The notes under the pieces were generated by a model, which did not search any database, was not told the DNA's origin, and saw nothing but the letters and a program-made list of their open reading frames with translations. This document shows positions 27,661 to 41,539 of a stretch of 64,000 nucleotides of DNA, one piece after another (within the stretch, counting starts at the first letter, position 1; every line of letters starts with the position of its first letter). Both the position numbers and the translations under genes were made by a program. The DNA comes from Megalonaias nervosa (lineage: Eukaryota; Mollusca; Bivalvia; Unionida; Unionidae): positions 54,041 to 118,040 of the forward strand of contig JAECUM010091485.1 in the NCBI GenBank assembly GCA_016617855.1, read 5' to 3'.

Positions 27661-30600
27661 CAATAATCACGATTTTTATTTATGACTCAAAATTGTAATA
27701 ACCATCTATAGTCAATTTATTAGATTGCTAATTTTTTGCACACTGGTATAAAACTCTATTTTAAGATATTAAGACTATATATTGCGTAGGATCTATAAAT
27801 AGATATTGACGCAGGTGTTTACGACGATAAATAATAATATTAATAATAAGACTTGTTTAAGAGTTGGGTTGGTTACCAATTGGATAGGTCGGTCAGGTGG
27901 GTTCTTAGAAGAATTAAGTTATTTCCCCTTGGATGGGTTAGGTCACATGAATAGGTATTTTGAAATATTATATTCAGTAGTAAGATCTGTCACGTGCGGT
28001 ATATTGCAACTTATAGTCATCATAAACTCTTGAAGGTGTGTATAAGAAGAAAACTGAGCAATCAGATTCATACCTACTTTGAATTCATTCCTATTTCGGA
28101 TTATTGTTTTATGTGTTAAAATTAGTCTGCACATATGTTTGATGTTGTACTTAGATAATTTGGGAGGAAATATTTGTTCGGATTTGTCATTGGAAATACA
28201 AATTGTTCATATGATTAGAATACTGTTCTGGGGACTATTGTGAATTATTCAAAGGGGTTCTTGGCAATGCCATTATAATACATGCATTACGGATTCTGAA
28301 ACTGATTCGGAACATTCAGTCCCTTGGACTTGAATATGAATTTTTAGGATTGTTTTGGATTCACTTCATAATACAAGAGTATGGGCTAGATGGTTCATAA
28401 AGCTTCGTGGCGTCTTTACATGCCTTAAATGCATTTTCCATTGACTGGTTTGATGGAACGCTTTGAAATTTATATTCAGAGTTGTACAAATGGCATCTAA
28501 GGTATATGACGCAACAATAATGGGTCTTGACATCATGAAAGGTCAATGACGTCACAGCATTGCAATAAATCATCATAAATCAAGTGTATAAATCAAGTGT
28601 CGTTGTGTTATGCAATGAGACAAAGAATCTCACATGATTTCCACAATCACGTCGTACATAATATATCAAGGATGTTTTGTTAAGGTTTGAAAAACATGTT
28701 TATAAAGACACATAGCCGGAAAGACAGAAAGGTACATACAGAAAGCCCTCAACATAGATAGATAGATAGATAGATAAAGTCAGCACCATATTATGTGTAC
28801 TATCTGAACAAATGTTTTATTACACAGAAGCGGCTTTCCAGTTGTAATGTGAAGGACAAGCTGTCAAATGCATCTCTAGTCTCAGTCTGATATGTTCTCT
28901 ATTTTCTTATCTCCTTTATTTCCTTAAAAAGGCATTTCATTAGGTTCAGTTCTATATTTAAGTTAGATACAGATAAATAAAGAAACGTGGTTGTTTTCAA
29001 TACATTTGGACATTCTACAGTCCAGTGCAACTCATCTCGGTTATAGAATTATCAGTTACGATAATGAAGAGCTATTAAGCACAATTACCTGTCGGCAAGG
29101 ATTTTTTTAAGTATTTGATGGCGTGGATGAAAAATGTCTTGCTTTTGATCCCACTGACGAATAAATATTAATTTGTAACTCTACTAATTTTGTTCTCATT
29201 TTCTAGAAACGACTTATTTTCTGTTTAGACAGAAGAACCAAACCTTTTATGTTTGAAAGTTGAAAAACTGGATTCTATGAACAAGAAAATTGTAACCCTG
29301 GCTGTTTTCTCTGCTCGTGGCATGTTTAACTTGTTGAAATGTGTGTTTTGCTGAAGCATCTGACTTGACTGACAAAATCAACTACGTTATAAATTACTTT
29401 TGTTGCCAGAAATAAATATTCTTCCTTCTGTACAATTGATACATTGATTTTTTATTCGAGATACCAATTTCAGCTTGCTGCCTTCAGAACACACACTCAA
29501 TCTGCAAGTTAAACGGTTGCATGTATCATTTGATGTGAATATTAAATAAAACATATTATCACGTTTCACAAATCTGATCATTCAACTGTGAGACACTGTG
29601 TCCATTTTCCAGTTATTTCCTCCTTATAAAACTAGACGCTTAATGATAACAATTACGCACGATCAAATGGACAAAGAGTTCCGAGTGCCGTGAAACGAAG
29701 TGGCACAGATATCAACTTGTATAAAAAAAAATTCAGTAGGGTTTTGTATTCGGTAAATATATCCATGACGTTAAGAGAAGCATTGTAAGGAAGTTTCATC
29801 CCGATTTCATATTGTCAAAAAACTGACTCAATGAAGATGCATTACAAAAAATTAAAAATAATATTGCACTGTATTGCTCATTAAATTTAACAGCAAAAAA
29901 TCATTAAAAACCTTCAAAAATTAAGACACGTGTCACGTGTCATGTGTTTATTATATTTCATGACAAATTTGCCTCTCCAACACATAATATTGTCATGTAT
30001 TTCACACTCTGATTTTCCGGTGAGTAATTCTATAATTATGGTAACAATCTGTCATGCACGCAAATGTTTGTGATCATAAATGGTTTTTACCTGGCCATAC
30101 CTTTTTTGACAATATTCACCAATGTGTCAGATGAGGACTGATTAACGATTTTCAGTTCTGCATTCCACTAAATTAAAGAAATAAAAAAATTTCTCCCCCA
30201 GATTTGATAGTGCTACAATCAAAACCACTGTACACGCACTTTAAGGCATACATTATTCTAATTAGGTACTAATTAATGGGAATTCCAGTAGATAGACTAT
30301 TATTTTTTATTTCCTTATTTAATTTAATCATCAATGAAGAAAATTGAATACAATTATTCATCACTGAAAAAAATAATTACGTTGGATTTTATTTCCTTTT
30401 CCGCTATTATTATCACATTCAGTGAGTCATGAAATTGATAAATACATTTTCCACCATGGACACAACTTCCTCATCGACTTTGTCACATGATGAGACTATG
30501 CGCTATTGGTGTTGTAATAATAACGGAATATATAAGAACGTTGTCAGTTAATAGTTATAATAGCATTTAAGATTACTATTTATTTCAAGAATACCCAGAT

Positions 30601-32196
30601 CCTATGGTTCAACTTAATCATACACACTTCGAGGCCATTGCACAGACTGGTGAAGATAGTTGGGGGTTGAAATGTGCTTTCATCTCCCTCCAGCTAGATT
30701 TTCCTTTAATGAGACGGATAGGTATAAGACATGATTACAATGTAAGCTACTTTTTATAAGCTTTGGTTTCATATAGTCCAGACAGTCTGCGCACGATTTT
30801 ATCCGAAACAGCAGTAGAGACCTCGGAATTACAAATAAACATAGAGGCACACTTTTCTTACTTGTTCAGGAAGGATGTATTTTCCCTACCTTGAAGATCA
30901 CTTTATGAAATTTTGATGTAAATTGATCATTGAGTATTACCTCAAACCTTAACAGAAGGTAATTACTAACAGTCGCTTTTATACTCTTGATTTTGCCATT
31001 CGAATGACATAGTTCCTTTACCGCTTGCAAAGAATGTGAAGCAAGAAAAATAGTTTTTGCAGGAATTTAGCTCTCACACACTAAAAACTTGTGCCAACTA
31101 AGATCTAGAGAATAACACTGCTGATATAGGACAACATATTTAACTCCTCCCGTTAGTCCGACACTAATGTATGATCAAAACTTTCGATAGCATCTTCCCA
31201 ACAGATTTTATAGGATTACGTTAATCTGATGAACTAGTTGTAAGTTAAAAGTGCCATATAAAGTCTGTCTGCATCGGAAATGTGTTTTTCATGGAAGTGG
31301 ACTTTACAAGTTCTCTCAAATGAATCATTAGGCATTGATTACTGTATATTACATGACCTAACGATTTGGCTGTGGCTGGATAGTAAATAGAATCTATCTT
31401 TTAGAATGCGTAGAAACGAACTGAAATTCCAATACCAAACTGTACAGGTCATGACATGGAGGAGAATGTGTCAGAGAAATTAAATAAAGTATTATAGAAA
31501 TTAACGAGGGCTGAAGAATGAGATGACCGTTTAAGTATGTATTGTTTTGTTTTATTAAAATAAATATACATATTTATGTTAACAATGTTAAATAAATCAA
31601 GCAATGAAGACGTCTGCGCGCTTAGTCCAATCTTAAGCCTACGCAAATTATTTTGAAGTCATGAATCTTGTTGCATTCTTACTCATTGATCAATACGAGC
31701 GTTCAGTAACTATAGACTAGCTATAAATTGATTGACACTGTGCTGTGCCACCTCGCTCTGGAAGCAAGAAAACAGTCTTGGATACGTTATATTGTATCGG
31801 ATTAGATAAAAGATATATATCAAGACCGATCAGATTTATCACTTGGTGCCAGTGATGACCACGCTTACTAATTTGGGATCTTCTTTTGAGTAAGATTTAT
31901 TATTTAGCGAGCAGATTGAATGTACAGAAGATACTTGCCTCGCTTGATCTATGTGGTTTTTGTGTATTTGTTTTTAATTATTTCTGTAGGAATTCGGTAC
32001 TACATCATCAGAGAGGGAAGTCATTGCTGGATATTTTCTTTGCTAGTGAAAATTGTATATCATGTGGATTATTGAATGGGATAGGAAGAAATACCTTGCT
32101 AAGAACTGGAACAAGAATAATTTTTAGAAATTTTATCTCCCGTTACTACTTTGAATATTAGGAACTGCTATTTGTATCATTAATTTCTTCATGCAG
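27661..32196. other. Non-coding, no recognisable gene
   Basis: AT-rich DNA with scattered short frames. A small GATA run lies near 28757-28778. The last few hundred bases probably include the 5' flank or an upstream intron of the GPCR gene. I see no transposon protein, tRNA or clear promoter. Confidence 0.5.
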
Positions 32197-32199
32197 AAT

Positions 32200-32503
32200 A
32201 TGTCTCAGCATCAGTCAGTGAATGTTATTACCTTTTATGAAAATTTAACTGAACTAAGCATGGCAAGAAACGTAACGTCTGATGAGAATATTAATATCTA
32301 TCTAATTCAAGAAATGGGACCAAAGCACAGAGATATGGTCCTTATGGTTTTTCTCACTATTGTATATGGATTGATATTTGTCTCGGGAATTGTGGGAAAT
32401 ATATGCACGTGCACCGTAATCGCGCGGAATCATTACATGCAGACGACAACAAACTGCTACATCTTCAATTTATCCATTTCTGACGTCTTCATCCTGCTTT
32501 TGG
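32200..32503 (+). CDS. GPCR exon: N-terminus, TM1 and TM2 (pyrokinin/neuromedin-U receptor-like)
   Basis: I use the ATG at 32200 because an acceptor-like CTTCATGCAG ends at 32196, making the upstream ATG at 32191 intronic. If transcription starts upstream without that splice, translation could begin at 32191. The N-terminus has glycosylation sites NLT and NVT. TM1 (MVLMVFLTIVYGLIFVSGI then GN) and TM2 (TTNCYIFNLSISDVFILLLG) carry the class A landmarks N and D. The exon ends at 32503 before GTAAGA, splitting a Gly codon whose other two bases open the exon at 61790. It acts at the plasma membrane as a peptide receptor. Confidence 0.85.
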
Positions 32504-35500
32504 GTAAGAAATTTTTAATTTTAAGCGTCACTTAACATTCTTCCTCCGAAACGTCTTTCTATCAATTTAACTCCCAACAGACAATTCGTTTTTCGTCATA
32601 ATAATGCTTTTATTTTTAAATGTTTCTTTGTCTTGTTTCTTTCTTTGTTTGAAGGCCTTTCTCAACAGCCAGTGCATTGTTCATGTTTAATTAGATTACA
32701 TTCACTATATACTTTAGAATAGATGCGTTTATTTCCTACATCAAGATTAGAGATGGTGGTAGCAGTGAATACTTTCCGTCGTGTGTTTGAAGATTTTCAC
32801 ATTCCAGACTGCTGAATTTTAGTGGCGGCGAAATTTTAGTGAATGAGAATCTCATTTTTAAATCTTTAAATTTAATCCACTTAGGGCTCATTAACCACCA
32901 AAATTCATTCTGTATCGTATCATCAAACTTAAAAACGCAACAGAACAGTTGATGAGAATGAAACTTTAATCTCCCTTCGTATACCTTAGTCCTTAGTCCT
33001 TAGTTTAGCTATTTAACTGAGGCAGTCTTTTCTATGTTGAAGTTGTTTTTAATCTCATGCTGCAGAATCCCCTGCTTTATCAACAGCTACGTACCAGAAA
33101 TCCAAAACAACAATTAATACGCTGAATGATGACTCCAAAAAAGATAACGCCCGAAGGTCATGGCCTTTTTGGAACCAACTAACACGCTAAAATATATTCA
33201 TAATAGCACACTACGTGTTATTAAAGAATTATGTTGGCAATGTATTTCAAACCGTTAAAGATGTTTTAATAAGAAGAATTAACCGTTTTAATTATTTCAA
33301 CTGTATACGAAGTCGGGCATGTCACTAACAAAAGTTATATAATCCGAAGACCGTTCTTATTGAGAGACATTCTTGATGGCTGATCAATAAAAGCATCCCT
33401 ATATCTGCAATTGTTAAAATATAAATCGCAAAGATTTAAAACCACTACTTTTCAAAAAATTTCTAAATTTGTGAAGAGGAAAATAACCCGCTAAATAGTA
33501 TGATACAAATGAAAACCCTTTCTCAAGGCGAAAATGAAGTCATATGACACAGTAATCATCATACTGGCAGACGCGTAGAGCTCTGCCATCCTGCGCCACA
33601 CGACCTAGGACCTAATTTTTTGCAATTCTCAGTTAATAACGTATACATATTCATCTAAACAAACTTCTAAAATTGCTTTATTACATTGTTTGAAGGACAC
33701 AGATACAGTTTCATAATTTTACAAATAGAATTTTAACAGCATGACACTATGAGCTTAACATTATGATGTCATGATGTCACTTACAAGTCAATCACGTCAT
33801 TACATGCGATATGAAGAAAGACCTTGCGATATAAAGAAAAATCATATATAGCACACGACGTTGTGCCATTATTGAAAAACTATTGCACTAATGTATGTGT
33901 TAACCGACATGAGTCTACTAATTAATCCCATTTTATATGCAGTGTTGTAGGACTCATAGTAATTACAAATGTCTGTCACACTATGATGCCAGTCATGTCC
34001 AATTAAGAATCTGACACAAGTACTGTAACGCGCATTCTGTCTTAACTCAGTACATGTTAAAAAATCATACCGTAGTGGAGCAAATTATACCTTTTACAAC
34101 ACGGCTTTTAAAGTGATGGATCGACTGACGACATTTTAAATGACCTTTCAAATATTTGGACCTGTAAACAAAGTGACCTATACTGCCTTTATATATCGCC
34201 ATTTTCCAACATGTCACAACGAAGATGTAAATTCAGTGCTTGCTTTAGTTTCATTTTTCTTTACTTATTTTTGTTTGGCCCTCCACCTACTATAAGAGGC
34301 CATCAAATATATGTAATTAAATCAGGGTATGTAAAGCTATTTGTATTTACGCCTCCGCTTATAGCTTTCTTACATTTTAGTGATTATTTGTTGATTGGGG
34401 AATGGGGGAGTATTACTCAAACCGGGTAATCGCCCATGTCTATGAGCAGACGTAATAATGTACAATAGACACGAACCTTTATGAAAGTATGGGTTAGTTT
34501 CTTATAATGGCCCCTACCTATTTCTTAAGATAGGGTATTGTCTGGGTATTTTTAGGTATGTTTTAGTAATTTGAAATATGACTAATTGCTTGTATTAGGT
34601 GTTTGCTGTGATGTTGTTTACGGTGAATGACATAGATATTCGGGCTTCGAAAGGCTTACTGATGAGTCATACAAATGTGAAACAAGAATAGCTATGCAAG
34701 TATGAAATTTAAGTTTCGTGATGCATTGTCAGTTGGTGATTGGAGAACATTATTTGTAGCATTTGGCCTTTTAAGAACCATTCAGTTGGCAACGAATGTT
34801 GGTCGTCTTTAGGTCGTTGTAATTACAGGAAACAATGGAATTAAAACAAAACTCACGCAGGTGTATAATTCGAGACTCCATGCATGTAATAGTATGTAAT
34901 TTAATTAAATATGTCTTTTTCCCTTATTATATATTAGTATAGTTAATAGGCGGATATAGAACGTAACCATATTTTATGCCCTTAACGCAAAGTGCATTAG
35001 AGTAAAAGAGCAAAAAAAGGGAAATGAATTGACAAGTGCGTTTGCTCTTGAAAGTGAAATTTAAACGTGATACATGTTATGTCATCGGACACAGACATAG
35101 ATGTAATATTGTTCATCCCTGAACCTCAAACAGCTTTTAAGATATAAATCATAAATAAAAGAAATCATTAAATATATGCATCTGCATGTGACATTAAGGG
35201 CAGGAATACACATGCAGAATGTAACACATCTTATAGCGACAGTATACATGCGTATCAAATTTCATTCATTCATTTTAAACAGCTGATAAATTATTGAGCG
35301 GACGATACAAATGCTGCTAAAACCTAATTTTGATTATAAAGATAGCTTCCACGACGTGGTACACGACAAATATAGCTTGCATCATCCCTTAATCTCAAAT
35401 GATTATAATGTTGTAGAATGGAAAGAAAAATATGGATAAGTATTCAAAGCTTGATCCATGACCTTGACCTAGAAGATAGAATCCCTAGTGTGGTATGCAA

Positions 35501-36256
35501 ACGCCTGCTAATGACTAATAACAACAGCAATTAAATAAATGAAGTATACAACACACCTTCGAATGATTATATCTAACCATACCAACTTTCCTCACCTTAT
35601 GATTGTTATCAAATATCTGTGTTTTTCTCGTGCTTCGATCATTCGGCTCTGATTTATTTTCATTGATTAATTTTTTTTTATCTATACGTCGTTTGTAGTA
35701 TATCATAATAAACTAGTTATGTGTAGTATATTGTTACATATATTGTAATAGAAATTTGTTAATATCACAGCCACCAGAGGTCTTGGTGCCCCAAAACAGC
35801 TGATAAAAATTATTCTCCTATGTGCATACAACGCGTGGAAGATATTTGTTTTGCGATTATATTGCAGCGACATGGTCAACATATCAACGCAAACATTCGA
35901 CAATTACCGGTAGGTACATTTTAAATCATATTAGCTTCTCAATGGCCTTAAATGGTTTAAAAGTTTAGGTGATATGAAAGCAATTACATTTTTAAACAGA
36001 AGGCATGTCAGTTGCATTGAAGTAGACACGAAGAATCTTTTTCTCTAATCAGTACGCCCGTAAATTTGATTAAATTAGAATTGGTCTACGTACTCATCAG
36101 ACGGTAAATACCCAGCCCCGTATGATATAGACTTGAGGACTACTCAACAGAGATGAGGCACATCCAGGAAACCGATAGAAGGATGTTACATCAATTATTC
36201 ATTTGCTTTTTGAGAGTATATCACTATTCTTTGAAGCAAAAGTTAGTCTTCAGTTC
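32504..36256. other. GPCR intron, no recognisable element
   Basis: Intronic AT-rich sequence. No coding element, SINE or long tandem repeat is evident here. Confidence 0.5.
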
Positions 36257-36451
36257 ATTGAATTAGTGTTCCATGAGTCACTATATGTAATTGAATTATT
36301 GTTCCATGAGTCATAATATGTAATTGAATTAGTATTCTATGAGTCACTATATGTAATTGAATTAGTGTTCCATGAGTCACTATATGTAATTGAATTAGTG
36401 TTCCATGAGTCACTATATGTAATTGAATTATTGTTCTATGAGTCGTTATAA
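36257..36451. repeat. Tandem repeat, period 33 bp, about six copies
   Basis: The unit is ATTGAATTAGTGTTCCATGA followed by GTCACTATATGTA. Copies differ by one to a few bases, with the last more diverged. It is intronic. Confidence 0.85.
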
Positions 36452-38379
36452 TTCAAATATTGTTCACTATATTTATGGGTCACTATACGAAAGTGTGAAT
36501 GAGACAATTCTTTATTTACTTAGGCAACATAGATGACTATAAAGAATTTTCTTTCACAGACATGTCTGATATTGCCTCCCTGTTTATCCCCCTTCAGTGA
36601 TTCTCTTTCCCTGTCAGAACCTAGACATTTCGAATCTAACCTTTTCTTTACCATAATGGCCTATAATTATTGATTCAGGAACGTGCAAATGGAATTTTAA
36701 GAAGAATCTGGATGGTAAAGCGGAAAATCTAATAAATATGTTCCAAGCTGCTCTTTTTCATCGCATAATGAGCTCAATGGCATCTCCTACAGATTGTACA
36801 GTTTTTGTATTTACTTTACGGTTTTGCATCATTTTTGACTCCTTTTGCACAGTATAAATCTTGTATGACATCCTATTTAAACTTTTCTCTTCGTTTAAAA
36901 TAAAGGCCATACAAGCCTGTAACTGTGTGGTTACTTCAAGTCTAGAGTTAAGGTAATACTTCACGTTGGGTTTAATAATAAATTATTTAGTGACTTGACT
37001 TTATTTCGATATCGTGTTATATTAGATTTGAAATATCTTTAAGCAACGCAGATTTTTAGGGTATACTTTTATCTTACTCCCAGTTGCATAGCTGTTAATA
37101 TAGTATTATTTCAGGAAATAAAGATGTGGTAATAATTTTCTAGTTGGTCCTTCATATGTCACAATTTTTATGATTGTCTATTATATTCGTCAATTCAAAT
37201 CAGAAAAAAATCTATATAAGTCATCGAATGACTAAAAATGCCCTATCTCATATTTTCAAAAGGGAGCGCAAAAACTCTTGGAAAATTAACTTACTTTCTA
37301 ACATTCATTCTTTTAGCAGAAAACGAATTGGATAATGACATTATATACGCATGCCTTAAAATATCAAGAGAAATAAAGAAATGTGCGCAGCAATGAAAAT
37401 TTACTTGATCTATTATTTCTCTTGAGGATTGAAAGTTCACGACAAAACTATTTTAAGCAACTATAACCAGCAAAATAAAACTGTAATCGCCTATGATTTT
37501 AAGTAGGATGTATACGTTTCAATTAAATGGCTTGACTCAGTGAAGGAGAGACGAATAAGGCATGTTTTGATATAATGTAATCACTTTCTCAAAATTACTC
37601 TTAAAGTCCGTTACAATAATTGGCTTTGTCTTTCGAAGTGTTTCTTATCTTCCTACATCTGCGTGAAAGATCAGTTTAGAAAGGCGCAGAGAAAATTGCT
37701 TTTCATTTAAAATCATTTAGAAGAAAGTGAATCAATGCCTCCTTGAAAAGGAAGTTATAAAGTTATAAAAGATTTTGGTGTCATACAGATGAAGTTAATT
37801 TCAAGGATGAAAATTTTAGTTGAAAATGTCAGCAGCAAATGAACAAAAACTTGAATGTATAGCAATAAAGAGAACTGCACTGCACCTGAGTTCTTCCGTT
37901 GAATTGTTTAAAAATGGGTACGAAAGTGCAATTTATAAAACCTAGCAACATTCCGAAAAAAGTGTTTTATTTTTTAATCTAATCGGTAGTTATACAACAT
38001 ATATATTATTGATTTATTTCAATGCCTGTATTGCTGCGATAAGGTTAATAACTTTTTGTGCTTTTTGTGTGTGGTTGTTTTTCAACAATGACGAGGGAAA
38101 ATCAGTAGTTTTGCCGATATAAAAATCTTTAACACGTTATAGCTTAAGTAAGTATACAAGAATCACTAATGATTAAATGATTGACAGACTGAGTGAATGG
38201 AGAAAGGATAGATGGAAAAGACGCAAGGTAAAGAAGGAAAACCAGTCAATCAGTCCTATAAAAGAAACAAATAGCAAATTTATATGACCCTTTCTTCAGG
38301 AAAAATATTCAGATTGACTCATAACCAACAAGGAATGATGGATCACCCAATTTTTTTTGGGGGGGGGGACGAAATACCT
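36452..38379. other. GPCR intron, no recognisable element
   Basis: Only AT-rich sequence with short chance frames. Confidence 0.5.
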
Positions 38380-38698
38380 GTGTGAGTTTTTACTTCTAAG
38401 AAATACAGAGAAATAGTAGGTGTGTTTTAACTTATTAAAAATAGAAAGAAACAGTAGTCGTGTGTTTTTGCTTCTTAAAATTACAGAGAAACAACAGATG
38501 TGTGTTTTACTTCTTAGAAATAAATCAAAATAGCAGTTATGTGTTTTTATTTATTAGAAATAGAGAGAATTAGTAGGTGTGTGTTTTTACTTCCTATAAA
38601 TAAAGAGAAAAATACGGTAATTGTTTCTACTTCCGAGAAGTAGAGTGAAACAGCAGGTGTGAACTTCTACATCTTAAAAACAGAGAAAAAACGAGATA
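38380..38698. repeat. Diverged tandem repeat, period about 40 bp, about eight copies
   Basis: Each unit follows TGTGTTTTTACTTCTTAGAA then ATAGAGAGAAACAGTAGG with substitutions and small indels. It is intronic. Confidence 0.75.
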
Positions 38699-39070
38699 GA
38701 GGAACTAGTGTTCAAAAATCGTGGAAATCACAATGATTTTATAATAAGAGTTATAATGTTTTCTAAATGAAGATTTTCAAACAGTACTAAAATTTTTAAT
38801 TTTAATATTTAATGCATGCATTTCACTGTAACCATGTGCAGGAAATAGATAATCCTCGTTACTTATATAAAAAAAAATTCACATTTGCCTAAATCTTGGA
38901 TTATTTGTATCGGAAATAAGCTGGTACTTCATTTTGGCTTTCAGTCCCTGGCCGTTAATAAATCAGTCAGAATAGGTATGTCATGGAAATGGTATGCCTA
39001 GCTAATAAAGAAATTGTATGTCTACTTAATTTCAAAATTTTGTGACGTAGTTAAAAATACAAATATAAAT

Positions 39071-39290
39071 GGACCCCTCAGTTGGCCTAAGTGGTTAGAG
39101 CGTCCGTCTCGGATGCGGGATGTCGCGAGTTCGAAGTCCGGCCGAGTCATACCAAAGGCTTAAAAAATATGCACTAGCAGCTGCCTCCCTTGGCGCTCAA
39201 CACTAAGAGATTTGTATTAGGACTGGTCCGCCTGGTGTCAGGATAATGTAACTTGGCGGGACATAATGCTACATGTCTGCGGCATGTTGC
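39071..39290 (+). repeat. tRNA-derived SINE, family 1
   Basis: The head has an A-box GGCCTAAGTGGTTAGAGCG and a B-box GAGTTCGAAGTCCGGCCGAG. The body contains AGCAGCTGCCTCCCTTGGCG and GGACTGGTCCGCCTGGTGTC. A minus-strand relative lies at 57365-57547 with the same order. It directly precedes a family-2 SINE. Confidence 0.8.
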
Positions 39291-39319
39291 TCCCGTTCTA
39301 GCCATTACTATGAACCACC

Positions 39320-39568
39320 GGGGCCCCGAGTGGCCGAGTGGTCTAAGGCGCTCTCCGTTACAGATCACTACCATCTCACCTCTGTCTGCGTGGGTTCGAG
39401 TCTAAGGTTCGGCGAATGTAGATATGTGAGAAAGCTTGCCAGTAGCTTCTCTTGGGTCGGTGGTTCTTTCCGCGGATTTCCCGGTTTCTTCCTCCACCAT
39501 TAATACTGGCCGCCATGTATAGCCTATCGTGTGCTGAAAAATGGCGTTAAGCCCCACAACAGCAACAA
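39320..39568 (+). repeat. tRNA-derived SINE, family 2 (most complete copy)
   Basis: The head has CCGAGTGGCCGAGTGGTCTA (A-box, Ser/Leu-tRNA type) and GTGGGTTCGAGTCTAAGG (B-box). The body has GAGAAAGCTTGCCAGTAGCT and GCCGCCATGTATAGCCTATC, ending in a CAA-rich tail. Other copies are at 40003, 43286 and 63784. Confidence 0.85.
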
Positions 39569-39639
39569 CAACTATGAACCACCACAATGCAGACATTGTA
39601 GCGATATGATTCAAATTATTAAGGCTATGTTAAAAATTC

Positions 39640-39644
<5 letters not shown>

Positions 39645-39677
<33 letters not shown>
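39645..39677. repeat. (CA)n microsatellite
   Basis: A CA dinucleotide run shortly after the SINE pair. Confidence 0.85.
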
Positions 39678-39679
<2 letters not shown>

Positions 39680-40002
39680 CGAATGTGTCGTCGAGTTTAA
39701 AAATCGTGCTATCAGATGTTGCTTTCGAGAAAGTGAGGTTGGATAAAAAAAAAATAAAATGGTATCATATTCACGCACTAATAATCATATTAATGGTAAC
39801 CCGACTCTAAGACAAATCTATTTTAAATGGCTTAACCACTGAAGCAAATATCCCTCTGGATGTATGATACACAATATATTTTCCAAGCAAAGAACCACAC
39901 AATGTTTCAAACAAAATTTTGTTTTACGGAGATGCTATATTTTCATCCAGCGTACGCGCATGAGTAAAGTATAATATTCCACCGTGCAAGACTGGCATAC
40001 AT

Positions 40003-40170
40003 GATATGGTCGAGTGGTCGAAAGCTTTCATCAGAGTGGGTTCAAGTTCAAGGGCTCGACGAATGTTGATACGTGAGAAAGTTTCGATTAGCTTCCAGCC
40101 ATGTATAGCCTATCCTGCGTTGAGAAATGGATTAAGCTCCAAAACAACAACAACAACAACAACAACAATA
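40003..40170 (+). repeat. Truncated family-2 SINE
   Basis: It has GGTCGAGTGGTCGAAAGC, GAATGTTGATACGTGAGAAA and CCATGTATAGCCTATCCTGC with an internal deletion, ending in a CAA tail. Confidence 0.75.
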
Positions 40171-40444
40171 CATGAAAACTGTACCAGTAATGCACAAATA
40201 TAGACTGTCTGCATTACGTGCAACATGTGTATAAAATTTCATGGAGGTCAACTTCAGGATATTATGTCAGTCAACTGTAATTAAATTAATGTTTATTTAC
40301 GTCCTTGCCATGACCAGTTAGCTTCATCCAATTAACTCCATCATTAATGTAACATCAAAGCCAGGTATTACATCTACTTGCCCAGGCAATTATCATCTAA
40401 AGTCACGCGGGTAGTATATGCTCTTAATTTGACTCTGTTGCAGA

Positions 40445-40935
40445 TAATAGACATTTATGTCACACCTACATTAATGTCGACCCACTATGGGTAATTAATA
40501 CAGATTGTTACACATACATAAACGTCAACACATTGTAGGTAAGTGACATTTATGACAATAATATAATACGGATTGTAATACCTCAATAAATGTCAGTACA
40601 CTGTAGGTAACTGACATTTATGACAATTACATAATACAGATTGTCATACATATATAAATGTTAACACTTTGTAGGTAAATTGACATTAATGTAATACAGA
40701 TTGTCATTTTGTCATACCTTTATAAAAGTTAGCCACTGTAGGAAATTAACATGATGACATTAAAATAAACAGATTGTCATACTTATATAAAGGTCAACAC
40801 CAAATAGGTAACTGACATTTATGACATTTTATAATAAAAATTGTCATACATATATAAATGTCAACACATGGTAGGTAATTGACTTCTATGACATTTGTAT
40901 AATACAGATTGTCATACCTGTATAGATGTCAACAT
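40445..40935. repeat. Tandem repeat, period about 68 bp, about seven copies
   Basis: Units contain GTAGGTAACTGACATTTATG, then ATAATACAGATTGTCATACA and TATATAAATGTCAACAC. GTAGGTAA recurs at about 40535, 40603 and 40671. Later copies are less regular. Confidence 0.8.
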
Positions 40936-41499
40936 ACTGCTAATTTCGACTCCCCTCATAGTAGCTGTGGGCCGTGTTTGCAATAATGGATGGACAGATG
41001 AATATATGGATGGAGAATGATGAATATAAAGAACAATTATTTGTATTGCTTTATTAGATACTGTATCAAACATCACAGTATATATCGAGCATGAATAGAA
41101 AAAATCAATGACAGCTTCTATCAGGAACCGACCATTTTATTTTCTGGGTGTGGGTGGGATTTTCTTTCTCACCATTATATTTTATTTTTCTTGTACATCT
41201 GGATTATTGAATTTGTTCAACTAACATAATGGATATTGTTATTCTTTTTATATACAAATCAAAGCAAAACTATATTTGAAAGCCATTTGGTGGTAAGATT
41301 TTCTTTCACAAAAATTCCAGTATCCCAAAAAATATAATAAATTTAAATATATATGTATAGTTTAATAAATGAAAGAAAAATTTTGGTCTGTCCCTTATCA
41401 GCTTAATTATACATACTGAGCTATTTCAGTAAATCAAGGAAAGTAGCCGTAATACATATGCTAATACAGCGTTGATAGAAATTCAGAGCTGTATAGAAT

Positions 41500-41539
<40 letters not shown>

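Noticed and set aside
31886..32161. A 91-codon frame upstream of the GPCR exon as a coding exon
   Set aside because: It has no receptor-like sequence, no clear splice sites, and the GPCR exon has its own start and acceptor signal.
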